From positions 67,157,322 to 67,221,321 of the forward strand of contig NC_086250.1 in NCBI RefSeq assembly GCF_021018805.1: a stretch of 64,000 bases of DNA. Direction: 5' to 3'. Position 1 is the first letter of the stretch, and each line of letters begins with the position of its first letter. The notes under the pieces were generated by a model. The model saw nothing but the letters and a program-made list of their open reading frames with translations. It had not been told where the DNA came from and ran no database searches. The position numbers and the translations under genes were made by a program. Source of the DNA: Prinia subflava (taxonomy: Eukaryota > Chordata > Aves > Passeriformes > Cisticolidae). Below are positions 22,661 through 35,585 of this stretch, one piece after another.

Positions 22661-25600
22661 GTCTGTGGCATCTTCCCTGCCCAGAATTGCCTGCCAGGCA
22701 CCAGAGGATTCCTGGTGGAGCTAAACCCACCCGGCTGTTCCCTTTCCCCTCGGGGTGAGGCACAGGGCCCGCCGCAGGGCTGCTGCAGGCTCACTTGGAC
22801 CATGGTGCTGACCCTGGCCAAGGTGCTCCAGCTCGCCTTGGTGGCTCAGGGCTGCTTGGCTCAGCCTTCCTGGCACGAGTTACAGGTAGCCTGTTCTCTT
22901 CCAAATTCCAATTAATATTTGGAAGGTGGTTTTCAGCACTGGTGCCAGGCAGGTACATACCATGCTCTGCAGGAGGGTGAGCTGCTCGCGGGGTGGTTTG
23001 TGCAGCCCAGCTGTGCTGCTGAGCAAGGGGGCTGTGGCAGAAGCATGAGTAGGCAGCGATTTATTGTTCTTGGCATGGGATATTTTGAAAGGCCTTCAGC
23101 TCAGTACCCCCTTGTGCTGCTGCTGAGGTCAGCTGTGTCCCTCAGAGGCCCAAAGAGACCGAAGGAGTTGGCATTGCTCATCCATCATGCTGTGTGATCA
23201 GTTTCCACAGAAGGGAGAAGTGCACCAGTGGAGCATACATAGCACGTGGATTTATGCACGTGGAAAATAAACATTTTGTTCTTAGGTCAATTTTTGTTTT
23301 AAATGCCCAGGCTAGAAGCATAGTATCTCTGCTGTTCTTTGAGCATAAATTCACCAGTGAGCCACTCACAACCCTTTTGGGCAAGCTACTCATGTCTCCT
23401 TTTAGACTATTTCTGGTGGTCCTGTTGTTGCATGTCTGAACTGCTTATCACATTAAAAATGCAACTTAATATTTGATGATACCTGTGGTCACAGCATTGG
23501 GTTGCTCAGGGCCCTACAGCAATGCAGCATCACTTGGTGCAGAGAGAGATCCTGTGAAAGTGTTTAGCCAGGTCAAGAGCTTCAGCTAGTGCACTGGGTG
23601 TTGTTAAGATGGATATAAGCCTGGGGAACACTGGGGAAGAGTTCCCAAGTCATGGAATCTGGTCCCACACATCACAGGTAATTACAGTGGCACATATCCC
23701 CTTTGTTGCTACTGTTACTGTGTGAGTAATAGCAGAAGGCTTGAATCAGTTTTGAGTGCAGCTCAGCAAAGCCAAGGTAAAACTGCAGGTATGGATGAAG
23801 GAGAAAATGCTGTTTTAGGGAGAACTGGGAAGGGGCTGGGGAGTCACTGAAGTCTCAAGGTGCAATCTGTTAGGACTGTGAAGGAAGGGTCATACACTGC
23901 AAGAGAGACGACACGTGGAGAGGGTATTAAGGAGTGTGTTGATCCAGCATTAACCAAATTTGGGGTCAGGGCTTAGTGGTGTCCCCTGAAGATGCAGAAA
24001 GGCACTGTATGACCCACTTCTTGTGAGCTGGATCGCTGGGACAAACAAAGGCTGCTGTCACTCACAGGGCCACACTTGCGCTCATCTCTCAGGAAGCTTG
24101 GGCTTCTTTTACACAAAACATTCTGTGTTTGAGGAAATCAAGGTTCCTGGTTCTCTGAGCTGCACCCAGAATCTCCATCTAGGTGGGAGCCATCCCACAA
24201 ATGCCATCTCTTGGGAAGCTGGGGGATGTGCTATGGGGTCAGCCATAAGGGCAGGTACCAGTGGCTCCCTGGGATGCCCATGCCTCACAGGAGGATGGTC
24301 ACAGCTGGCTCCCAAGGTCACTCAGCAGTGCCAGTCTCCAGTCATCCTTGCTGGCTTGCTCCTTCCAGCAGCTGGAGGAGAGAATTGCCCTGCAGCCCCA
24401 GTGCAGCAGAGCAAGCAGCCCAGCAGGCAGCAAGGTCTGAGGTTAAGCTGTGGTGGAATTGCCTACAAGCCTCCTGCAGCTCCAAATCCTGCGTTGTCCC
24501 AGCCTCTCTCAGGTTCCCTAAGCCAGCAGTGCATTGCCCAGCAGGGCCTCAGGGACCACTGCAGCTGACAACATCCACTGATATTTCTTCTGCTCCCAGA
24601 CTTATAAAAACTTAATCCCTAGCCCTCCTGTAAAGCTCAGTACGTGCCATATCCTAGAAAGCCACAATTTCGTGAGGCTGCACAATGAGTTAGAGCCCCT
24701 GTCTTCTTTTCTGGGGATGAACCTTGTCAAGGACCAAAAATTACTTTGATTGCTTTTCTGTCTGATCTGACACTGAGAGAAGACCCCAGACAGATATTTG
24801 ATCAGTTCTGAGCTTCTGGGAGCACTTTCATGTTGATGAATCCCAAGCACACAAGTTTTGATCCTGTCTCGTCTGCTCCAAGCCACCTTTGCACTCCACC
24901 TACTCACGAGTCAATGTCAGCCTGAAGCTTTACTCCTTGCCTGTGTTTGGCTCTAGTAGGATGCCTGCCAAAAAAAAAAGTAGAAGACTGATGTATCTCC
25001 CCTTGCTAGTGCATCTGTGCTTCACGGCTGTGTGATACCCCTCTGAGGCCTCAGGTCTGGTGCCAGACATTCTGGGTGCCTCTCTGTGGGGTGAGGTGGG
25101 ACTTCAGCCCTTGCCCTGCCCTAAAGCAGGGAGGAGGCCAGAGGAGCTGGGACCATCTGATTTCCAGTGCCACCAACAATGTTCTTGTTTACAACCCACT
25201 TTGCTCCTTTCCTAACAGATAGGCAATACTTCTGCTGTTGTCCTGAGCTTCTCTGTGACATTTTCTCATGGTGTGGAACAGTTGCTGTGTCCTCACCCTC
25301 AAGAAAAGATGACTAGTGGGTAGCTAAATGATCTTTTCACCGTCTACCTGCACTGGTGGGATGAGGTGTGATTTAGTGTAGTAATCTTTGGGAAAAGTCA
25401 TTGAGGAAAAAAAAAAAAAAGTAGGGAAGTTGACTTTTTGTTACTTAAATTCACTCTGAAAAGGTCCAATGAAATCTCCTGGAAAGCTGCAAACCAAAAA
25501 AAGGTCGATATTCCCGTTTTGGCTGGAAAAATCCTTTTGTATGTACACTTCCACACGTAACGCCTAACATTTTGACAATGGCTGTCGGGCTTGCCAACCC

Positions 25601-28600
25601 ACTAGGCTCAGCCTCTAGTGTTTAGATTTTTTTATTTATTTTTCTTCTTAGAAGTCTCCAGATCTCCCAATCAAAATAAACCCACCCTTGTTTGGGTTTC
25701 CTGGCCGTGTGGGATTGAACGTGGCTGCAGCTGTACCACACACGCTGTAAGCACTGCTGGCATCCCATCCTTCCCAGCTGAAGTGTTTCACACAGGGAAG
25801 TGCTTTGCAGATAGCAGAGCAGCCACGAGCTGACCCTGGGTTTATGCAGGACAAGGAAAGGATGCAAAGCTGCTGCATCAAATGAGCAGCTTAGAAAGGC
25901 AGCTGAAATGTGGCACCTGTCCTAGAGAGGGGAGTGTGGATGGAGCTTTTTCCACTTTTAAACATGCTTTCCCCCTTGCTGTGCGTGGGGAATGTCTCTC
26001 CTGGCTACCCCCAGCCAGGGTTTTGAGAAGACACCCATCATCCCAACACGTGGCTGCCACGTGTGTGCTCACACACTCATTTCCTGGTGAAGTGGGGCAC
26101 GCAAGGGGACAGGGATGATTTAGGGGATGTGTAATCAAACACAGTGCTTCCTTTGTGCACACACACATCCTCCCCCAGCGTGGATGCATGCTGGAAAATA
26201 AATTTGCACGGTCCTCCAGTTCTGAACTGCAAAATCCAAAAGAGAAAAAAAGTTCTGTCTGTAGTGGTCTGTGCTCCCTGGGAGGCTTTGCATCCCTGCT
26301 GGGGTGGGTGTGCAGTCAATGAAGGTGTCACCTGGGCTTGTGCTGCAGGAGGTGGTGGGAGTTGGGAAAAGAGACTTGTTCCTCATCAAGACCAGGGAGA
26401 AGTGGAAGGAAGCACCGAGTTTGCCTTTGTGTTGCACCATGGAATTTGCCTTCTGAGATGCTCTGGGAGTGCTGATTGCAATTCTTAGGGAAATTTGCAA
26501 ATGCAGTGTTGCTGAGCTATGTCCTCACTTTCTCAGTCCCCTCTCACAGGCATAGCTGATTGTGTTCATGGCAGAAGGCTGCTCCAAAATGGGTATTGAA
26601 TCCTGGGAGCTTAGGGCTCAGGGGTATTAGATCTAGCTGCTGAGTTTGCAGACATTGCATCAGGCTGTTCCCTCCTCTTCCCATCCTTAACTCTTCTGCA
26701 TCGATTCTTGATAGTACTAAAGAGCTGCTGAATTTAGTTCCAGAAAGGAACATCCTTCTCTGGCTCTTAAAAAGCAGAGGCATATGGTAAAAAACAGCTT
26801 TGTATTGTTTATTCCAGGTCTCTCCTATGCAGAGGTTACAGACTGTCCATATTTAGTAGGTCATGAGATGCCCTTATGCAGATGTGACCTGGTCTTGCTG
26901 CACCAGCAGCCAAAGGATTCTCAGTACAGGTGATGCAATATCCTGGCATTAGTCAGGCAGTGAATGGGGCTATAAAAGCACAGGCTATGTCCTGAAAGTA
27001 CTTTTCCCTGCTTGAGCCCTGAGTGGGGCTAGTCTGAGCTCTGGTCCTCACCAGACTCAGCATCAGGAGCTGTCAGGACTGGAGAAGGCAGGTTGGACCC
27101 CCTCACACCTCTCCTCCAGGGTGTGCAGGCAGAGCCCATGGGAGATGTCCCAGCCCTGCAGCCCCAGCTCTGCCCCACTCAGCACTGGGCTCACTCGAGA
27201 GCAAAGTGGGAGCAGAAAGGGTCAAACCAGACTCCTGCAAGCAAGACTGGTGTCTGAAAACACCTGCATCTCTGAGGATGAGTCAGCTGCTTGTCATCTG
27301 AATGTGCTCTGCATCTCCCCCTGTCCTGCCTGTGAAACCCAGCTGGGGGACGATGCCCACCCTGCAGTGACCCTGGCAGCTGCTGCTGCTCAGGCAGCAC
27401 CGCTGGCAGCTGCCCAGCCTGGGTACAGCCACAGCCCTGGCTCTCCACATCAAATGTGTGTCAGACCTGCTGATTAGCAGGGGCTGCAAACAACCCACTG
27501 ACACATTTTCCCACTGGAAGCATATCAGTTCTTGGAGTGTTATTCAAAACAAGAAGGGAAAAAAAAAACCCAAACAACAGTTCTGTACACAGATGAACAT
27601 TTTGCCTTTTTTTCTTTTCTTTCACATCTGGAATGGCTTTTGCAAGTATGTTTTCTATTATGTGTTATATATAACACTGCTCAGTGCTCTCTATTGACCC
27701 GCTGTGTTACAGTACCTGAGTGATGCACTGCCCAGTGCCTTGTCTCCATTGATCAGGCCAGCACCACTCACACCTCCCAAGGCTCAGTGATTCACTAGGT
27801 ACAAAACACTCAATGAGCACTAAAAGGACACTTCAAGCCATAAATCTTAATTTGTCCTTTAAAAATATTTCACACATGCTATCACTTCCACTGCCTTGGG
27901 TCACTTTGGTCATCTTCCTATGAACCCACATTGATTTTTTTTTTTCTCCAGCAAATCAGATTAGTTTCAATAGCAAATAAATCCTCCTGTTTTCTTCTAT
28001 AACTAAACTAAACCTCCTGCGAATGTGTTCCCAGAAGACTTGGATGCTCTCATGTAATTACACCCTGTCTGCATGCACAAACAAGTGATATCTGGAACAT
28101 TTTGCCATGTTTAAGTGTGAAACTACAAAAAATGAAAATTTTATGTGTGTTTACAAGGAATTTTAAAAGTCAGGTGTAGGAGAGATTAATAGACATGATA
28201 ACATATTTGGGAAAATAATAATAATCTATTGCCATGTACTTTATTGCCACGTGGTCATTATCTTATGATGACTCACAGTGCTTGTTGCAGACTATAGTAG
28301 GGAATGAACCAGAAAGCGACCAGGAGTCCCTGCAAAGAAGTTGATGTGACTTATAAAAAGTCCCTCATTGGTGAAGGATTTCCATAGTAGATAATTTAGA
28401 TCATTTCCCCTTAGATTGTGCTGTGTTCTTGTGCATAGCAAACAGAGTGAATGCAGAGCTCTTCCAGGGGAAGCAAGACCCTTCCAAGGCATTCCTTGGT
28501 TTTCCTGAAGCACAGCTATGCTCAAAAGTTGATGAGGCACCTGTCCCAGGACCACTCTGCTTGTCCTTGTGCAAAGACACCAGAGATCCTTTATCCTCTT

Positions 28601-29934
28601 TCCCTCTGGGCCTCCCATTTTAGCTCTGCTGTTGATATTTATTTCTTTGGGCTGCATTAGGGACTGGCAACCCAAATGATGGATCACAGCTCTCATATGC
28701 AATGTGCAAACATGGGATGAAACTGCAGAACTTGGCTTAGGGGGATTATTATCAAGAAAATAAGCTCACCCTGGGGGAAATAAAACAGAAAAGCTCACCA
28801 AATAAAGATGTTCACAGAGTCTGGCTGAGCTGAGTTGGATCAGAAGAAGTTTATATTCAGGGCAAATTATTTTGGGTGGCAGCTGGGAAGTTTGCAGCAA
28901 GGAAGGTTGCCTACCTGTTGTCCTATTAACAGAGCTGTGAGGGGGACTACTTTTTGCAATTTTTTTTTCTTGTGATATTGGCAGTTTTTCAGTCTTTGGG
29001 CATTATTTTGGCATGCAGAGGAATAGCATGGTCTGGATGAATAGTCCCAAGGTCTTTAAGATGGGATGAGGCTGTGGGCTGCCCTTGCCATTCCCCTTCC
29101 ACTTGTTGTGGAACACACGGCTTTTCCTTTGGCTGTACTGGTTTCATATGGATCAAGTGGTTTCACTTTCTGCTGCACGTGCAGAAAGGCTGTAAGAGCA
29201 ACATGGGCTTCCCAAGTAAAAGTGGAGGAGGCAGTTACAAGATCCCAGTTTGAGGCAAAGTTTTAACAGCTCTGGCATGTTCTTGACCTAAAAATGCTGG
29301 CCCAAAGCAGGTGACCATGTTGAACCACCTGCACAACTGACCAGCTGAGTCAAGGTTTATCAAAACACACTTCTGTGTGCAGAAGGGGTTTCAAATCTGT
29401 GAGATTTAAGACATCTGTGACCACTGAATACTTTAGACTAAAAATAATAAATAATACTGAAGCCTGTGTAACCTCCCTGTGGTCAGCCTCAGCTCCAGGG
29501 CTCAGAGGACGCTCTGACCAACCATATCAAGACTCCTACACTCTCCTCTCCTGCCTTGTAAATAGTGGGGATAATTCTTGAAAGCTGGTTTATTTTTAAA
29601 CTGGCAAATGGTTTATTTCCTTGCCAAGAAAGGGAAGGGAAAGAGTTACAGGGGCAAAGGAGTCAAACATAGTAAAAAGTCTGCATTGGGAATGCCCTGT
29701 CCTCCTGCCTCAACATCAGAAGGCGGGGAGGGTGCAAGAATTTCTGCTTCCCTTTGTATTTGAAAAGATTTAGATCTGTATTATTTTCAAGAAAGAAAAC
29801 AATACGTGACCTAAACCAGCACAGCCTCCATTCTAGTGAGGAAGCTGGTCTGTCCAGGAAAGGACTTTCTTATCTCAGGATATAACTGAAATCAGGCCAT
29901 TGAGGCCGGCCATGCTCAGAGCAGTAATTTAGGC

Positions 29935-30512
29935 ATCTGCCGGGTAATGCCCTGCTCGGTTTAAAACGTGGTGCTGGAATTAGATTTCATTCTGACTACA
30001 CAGCTCAAGTACCAAGTGCTTTGAGGTTAAGACGCGGCGTTCCCGGCTTTAAAGTTCGCCTGAGAGTTATTGCTTGATGTTGTAAATGGACTTAAGGACC
30101 GTAGGAGACGGTTTTTCATTTCAGCCCTGATACAGTAAGCCACTTAAACACTTGCTTATGTCACACTGAAATAAAGGGGATTTATGGACACAGCCATGGG
30201 TTTTGCTGAATCAGAGCATTTTTGCTGAGCGCTGTTTAGGGGAAGCATGAAAAATAACCTGTGCAGATGTCCCAGGGTGATGCGGAGCCTCAGCAAGGCT
30301 GGGAAGCACTGTGTGGAGGAAGCGAGGAGCCCCTGGGCAGGCCAGGAATTCTTTTGTCAGCTCCTAAGACAAAACAGGGAAGTCACCAGGTCACTCAGGC
30401 TGTAGCTTGCCTTAATTTTTGTCCCATCGCTCCCTGTCGGCGTCCACACAATGGCTGGGTCGCGCCATCCGTTCCAGTGGCACTTCCAACAGGGTGACAC
30501 CACGGCTCACAC
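29935..30512. promoter_or_regulatory. intronic CpG-dense patch, candidate enhancer or alternative promoter
   Basis: About ten CpGs fall between 29,940 and 30,111 (including GACGCGGCGTTCCCGG and TTCGCC), and about six more between 30,420 and 30,475 (TCGGCGTCC, GTCGCGCCATCCG). The surrounding intron is CpG-poor. The DNA is not a recognisable transposon and not GC-saturated, which argues against a simple GC-rich repeat. FRMD4A is known to have alternative first exons, so an alternative promoter is possible, but no first exon with a clear ATG and donor was identified. Confidence 0.4.
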
Positions 30513-31345
30513 TGTCCCACCTCCCTTCTCCAGGAGCACTCTTGCCTTCTAATTACTGAAGCTGTTCTCCTCTCTCCTGACTAATGAACAGAAATGGTTG
30601 CATCACTTGATGCAACCCCTCTTGGACACATCCCTGTGCAGATCCCCCATGCAATGGGTAATGTCAAGCACCACTCCCTCCATGTGGCTTAGGAGAGGAT
30701 TTTAAGACCTGTAGCTGTAACCATGCTTCTGACAATTCTGCCTCCATTCACTAATCCACTGGAAAGGACATTAATTTTTCAAGGAGTGGGATAAAGAAGC
30801 TCCCAGTGAAAGCCAAAGGCCTCTCACGCGATACATTCCTCTGGTCCTATCAAACCTGTGGGAGGTGCTGCATCATTGTCAGCTTCTGTTTTCTGGCCAG
30901 TCAGTCCAGCTATGGACTGTGCATGTATTTATTTCACAGAGCCTCAAAGCACTTCAGTAACTGGGAAATCCACACTGCTCTAGAAGGTGAAGTCTGGTTA
31001 TGCACCAGCCACTGGCTACTTCTCTTCATATCACCATCGTCCATATCTACAGCGTATTCCTCCTTTCTCCTCAGCTTCAAAGCCTTGAAATGGAATACTT
31101 AAAAGGTTGTTCCTGTTTATTTGAATATGCAACATCTTGGTTTTCTTACCAAAGTACTGCTAGAAGGTGACAAATGCCTGAGAATACAGCTGGGATACCC
31201 TTCCCAGGGAAAAAAACAGCTGGCTTACAGCTAACCTCTCCTGCTCCAGAGTACCAAACAGCCTTTCCCATAAGAAATAGTAGCATGAATAAATTCAAAT
31301 GAAAAAGTGTTATCTAATGGGTTCCTTCTTCTTCTTACCTGATTC

Positions 31346-31482
31346 CTGAAAGTGTTCAAGGCCAGGTTGGATGGGGCTCTGAGCAACCTGATCTAGTGGG
31401 TGGCATCCCTCCATGTGGCACAAGGGCTGTAACTAGATGGTCCTTAAGGACCCTTCCAACCCAAACCATTCCATAATTCTGT
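31346..31482 (+). mobile_element. CR1 LINE, 3' end fragment, sense
   Basis: This is a diverged CR1 tail: GTGTTCAAGGCCAGGTTGGA, GGGGCTCTGAGCAACCTGAT, CTAGTGGGTGGCATCCCT, then CCCTTCCAACCCAAACCATT and CATAATTCTGTA. It belongs to the CR1 subtype with the 'gagcaacctgatctagt' block, different from the copy at 7.5 kb. It is strongly 5'-truncated. Confidence 0.92.
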
Positions 31483-31999
31483 ACTGCTTATTTCAGAAAG
31501 CTCAACTCATTTTTCTGAACAGCGTTGCTGACCTTGGCAGACAGGACAGGCTACATGGACCTCTGCTCACAAGCCAGGAGTAATGGGCCAAATTAAAAAC
31601 ATTTTTCTGCCTCTTGAAAACAACCAGTAACACAAACTATTCACCATTCATCTAGGAAGGACTTAGTGGAAATAAATAGTGGAAACGAGGACTGTACTGA
31701 GGAACAACTATTTCTCCTGTCTCACATCTTCAGAGCTTCAAGCCACTGAGGCACATGTGCCTCAGATGTTGCCCATCTTAGTGAGAAGGAAGAGCAGGGA
31801 AGCCAGTAAGTGTGAGGGCTTTGGGCTTGGACCAGAGGATGGCATGAGCAGAGCTGCAGACCATGGTGATGTGCTCGTCAGTGCAGGGCAGTGGGCAAGC
31901 CCCATGGCTGGGACAGATGAATCAGATTTGCACCAACAGTTATCTTCCTCCTCTTCATTAGATATTTTTCCCACTGAGTCACACCTAAAGGACCAGATT

Positions 32000-32176
32000 T
32001 AAGCATTGGAACAGGCTTTCCAGGCAAGTGGAGTCACCATCCCTGGAAGTGTTTGAAAAATGAGTAGGTGTGTCACTTTACAATATGGTTTAGTGGTGGG
32101 CACGATGGTGTTTGGTTGAAGGATGGGCTTGGTGTTCTTGGAAGTCTTTCCAACCTTAATGATTCTGTGATGTTAT
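32000..32176 (+). mobile_element. CR1 LINE, 3' end fragment, sense
   Basis: The copy shows AGCATTGGAACAGGCTTTCC, GGAGTCACCATCCCTGGAAG, a diverged GTGGTGGGCACGATGGTGTT and GAAGTCTTTCCAACCTTAAT, with tail GATTCTGTGATGTT. It lies about 520 bases after another sense CR1 tail but belongs to a different subtype, so the two are separate insertions. Confidence 0.93.
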
Positions 32177-32218
32177 GACTGCGAAAACAAGCAAGCCCCA
32201 AGGGCAGAGCCCAGCCAG

Positions 32219-32240
32219 TGCTCCTCCTCCTCCTCCTCCT
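32219..32240 (+). repeat. (CCT)n microsatellite
   Basis: About seven consecutive CTC/CCT triplets immediately follow the CR1 tail region. It is low-complexity DNA. Confidence 0.85.
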
Positions 32241-32769
32241 GTCCCCTCTCCCAGGTCCCCATCGAGGGTCAGCCCCGTGGCTCAGCTCTTTGCATGCTGT
32301 CTCACAGCCATCCTCCTCCCAGCCACCATCAGTAACAATTTATTATGCACAGATGCAGACCAGCAATGGGGAGGATGCTCTGCAAATGCATTGGCATAAA
32401 AAGAAAGATAGTCCATTCCTCCAGGGTCTTGAAGTGTGGGTGTAGGACAGGAGATGGCAGATGGACGCAGGCACATGGAGAGGCAGTGCTGGTCACTGTG
32501 ACAGGCAGCTGTTTGCCAGACTGGCCCCAGTTCAGCAAAGTGAAGAGCTGCCACATGCACAAAGCTGTGCAGATGTCAAAAACACACTGCTTTTCCTCCC
32601 TCCCTCTCTCCACAAGCTGAGGAGTTGCCAGGATGAGAAGGCGGTAAGAAGTGGTCAAGTGGCAGCAGGATGTTTAATCTAAGAGTTTACTGTAATCAGT
32701 GGGCTGTCATCTCTCCCTATCTCCTTTCAGCAGCTCTGTCCAAACAGTGGACAGAGTGACACAGATTTT

Positions 32770-33110
32770 TGTGGATTCAGCACAGTAATTGCCTCCCGTA
32801 CAGGCAGTGAGCATTTAGGAAAGATTCTGCCTCCAATTATAATTTCTGATGTGATTTAAGGAAGAAAATGCTGTATTCTTCTTTATTCCTGCAGTCACCG
32901 GCTAATGAAATGTGCCACGGATATTTATAGAACTGACATTGTAAATAGCATTTGCATTTGGTGCCTTTGAGTTATTTAGTGTGACAGCACTTTCACCAGG
33001 AGGGTTTTTTCATTTTGAAAGGGAAAGGTTCTCTTTGGAGCCGTTTCCTCTCATCGCCTTGGCTGTTTGTGTTGGATGGAGCAGTTCTGTGGGCAGTTGT
33101 GATAATTTAG
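32770..33110. promoter_or_regulatory. candidate conserved non-coding element
   Basis: This repeat-free stretch contains AATTATAATTTC, CCGGCTAATGAAATG, a GATATTTATAGAAC core and an octamer-like ATTTGCAT, with a few retained CpGs. It looks like dense transcription-factor-type sequence. The call rests on appearance alone; cross-species conservation would be needed to support it. Confidence 0.25.
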
Positions 33111-35467
33111 TGACAAAGTGTTGGGTGTACAGGGATTAGCTGAGCGTCGGGAAGGTTTTGGGGCTGTGTCACAGACAGTTTACAGCATTCTCAGAGACAA
33201 TGTTTGAGTTACAGTGAAGATGAATAGAGGGGAAGGCAGTCATCAGAGCACTTCATGGCACAAAAGAAAACAATTGCCAGCCTGCTTTCCCTAGGAAACC
33301 CGTTGTGTAAATATTTGGGTAGAAGCCTCCAAAGGAGATTTAAAGTCTTGTGATAAAGGTAACTAAAATGTCCTATCCTTGAGAAAAACAGCTGCAATTC
33401 AGAAGATCCCACGAGTAACCACAAGACAGATTTCCTTTCTGTAGCATCTCTGTATCAGAGTAAACAAATCTATATGTCAGGACCTGCTGTCACTGATGGA
33501 CTCAAAATGTTCTGCAAAGGTCAGGATCAGTTTTTCCATCCTCAAGGTGCAGAAGCCAAGGAGCAGAGAAAGAATGCATGCCCTGTGTACAATCAGCCCT
33601 CCTGCAGACTACTCCAGCTCCTCAGCCACACAAACACATTGCTCCAGGTCTTCATGTACCTTACAAGCAGTATCTGTGTTTGGGTACTGAAGATGTATTA
33701 TCCCTTTACATACTCATGCATATTAACAACAGAGCTTTGTAAAAGCACTCATGCTCAGTTCTTCAAGCACTTGGGGGGTCATGCTGCATGTGCAGGCACT
33801 AAAACGAGTGGCAGATTTTCAGAAAAAAAAAAAAAGTGATTTACTGAGCTGTTTTGGGGGGAAAAATGTGTTCTGCATTTCGGTGCAAGATTTCCATCTG
33901 AGCTCGTGTTAAGTCTGGCCTTGAGATGCTCGTGGCCCATATTCACACCCACTGTGTGCAGCTCGTTGCCATATGGGTGAACTGTTAGCACTGAGGAGTG
34001 TGTAACACAGTCCCACCTCTTCACATGCCTTGAGAAGCCTTGGAAATGTGAGGGATTGGTGTGGATACAGCATCCTGGCAGAGCTGCAGCTGAGTGATCA
34101 GCAGGAACAGCCATGGAACTCAGCTAGGAACTGTCTCACCTCACTTGAAATGTTTGAGTGCTCTCTGCTTTGAGCATCAGGGGCATCTCAGCTGTTAGGC
34201 TGAACTTGGCTTTTTAATTTCTAGAGTTAGGGAAGAGGCATCTTGCCCTCCAGAAGGAAAGTGGGGAACTCTGTTGGCACAGGAAATCTGACTGAGCCCA
34301 CTGTGAAAACAGGGCTTGATCAGGACTGAACTCATCCTGTTTCCTGCCACATCAAGTGTCCTCTCCTGTTAGATACCCTTCTATCAGATAATCTTCTGTC
34401 AGATGCTCTTCTATCCCTTCCTCTTCAACCATTGTTTCTTGTCTTGTCCCTTTGCTGGGATTTTGCTTTTTCAGGGTGAAGGAAGAGCTGTGCCTTTGTG
34501 CCTCTTAGTTCAAGTTCCTCTTATCTTAGTTCTCCCCATCCTTCTCTGGGTAAGAGCCTTGGGAAAGGAGAACCTCAGTCCAGTCCTGTGGTCTCCTTCC
34601 ATCCAAACTCTGGTACTCTCAGCTCATTTTGGTGACCTCCTGCCCCCATCCATAGGGCTCTGGTGTTGATTTCCCTCCTCTGCTTGCACAGGGAAGCAGA
34701 AAGCATTCCCTGACTGGTTTTGCAGGAGCCAGCAATAGCCCCATGCACAACAGTGCAGCAGATAGTGCAGAGCAGCCAATTTGCACAGTGTCAGAGGCAG
34801 CAGCTTTTACCCAGACAGACTGTGCTAAATCAGGGCCTTCTTGCTGTGCTTTGAAGTGTTCCTGTTTCTTGCTCTGACAAACTAGCAGAGTTTGTATTGA
34901 TCCGACGATGCAAAAAAGCACATAATGTGGGCTTCAGGCACCTGGTGGAATAATAAAGCAGAAAGGAGGGAGGGCAGGACCATCATATTTTAGCTTATAT
35001 CAAGTAGGAAGCCTGTCTCTACCTTCTTTTCTTTTCTCTTGGAAAGAACTGCTCATTTCTGAGGCAAATGAAAAGCCCCGTGGCTGGAGGAAGGAAACGC
35101 TATAGCAGATCTCCAACCTGTGGACCTGCTGAGCTTCAAGGGATGTTCATGAAAGGCCTTTCAATTAGTCAACCATCATGTGCTGCATTTCAGAGCTTTG
35201 CTTTATTCAGATATTTATTCATGTTCCCAGCTGTTTGCATTTGGGATTTCTTTTAGCAGTGAAAGCACTAAGGGGTTATGAAACTCCAGGCTGAAAAAGC
35301 ACGGAGAGCTAAAGCAGCTCCACATGGGAAGCAAGCACTTTGCTGAAACACTGCAGCACAAAGTCAGACATCTCAGAAAATGTTCCCTCTTCCCCCTTTC
35401 ACCTTCTTTTATTCATATTTCTACTTTGTTACAGCCAATGGAGCATAACACACAAAAGCAGGACTGT

Positions 35468-35585
35468 GTTCCCATCTCTGCCACAATGAACTCACTGCTT
35501 TATATCTTGCCTTGGGTAAACTCATATTAAAGCTCGAATATCAGTGCATCTTCCCCATCTTGGAGATGCAGTGGATATGTGACAG
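35468..35585 (+). mobile_element. possible MIR SINE relic, sense
   Basis: The order GTTCCCATCTCTGCCAC, ACTCACTGC, CTTGCCTTGGGTAAACTCAT and ATCTTCCCCATCTTGGAGAT parallels the MIR core ('tgccactgactcactg', 'ccttgggcaagtcac', 'cagtttccccatctgta'). It is diverged, as expected for this age. Confidence 0.5.

Noticed and set aside
22480..22725. Possible alternative coding exon in the second CpG block, starting at an ATG in good context
   Set aside because: The frame is open but ends in a stop without a convincing donor, and its product resembles no known FRMD4A N-terminus I can recall.
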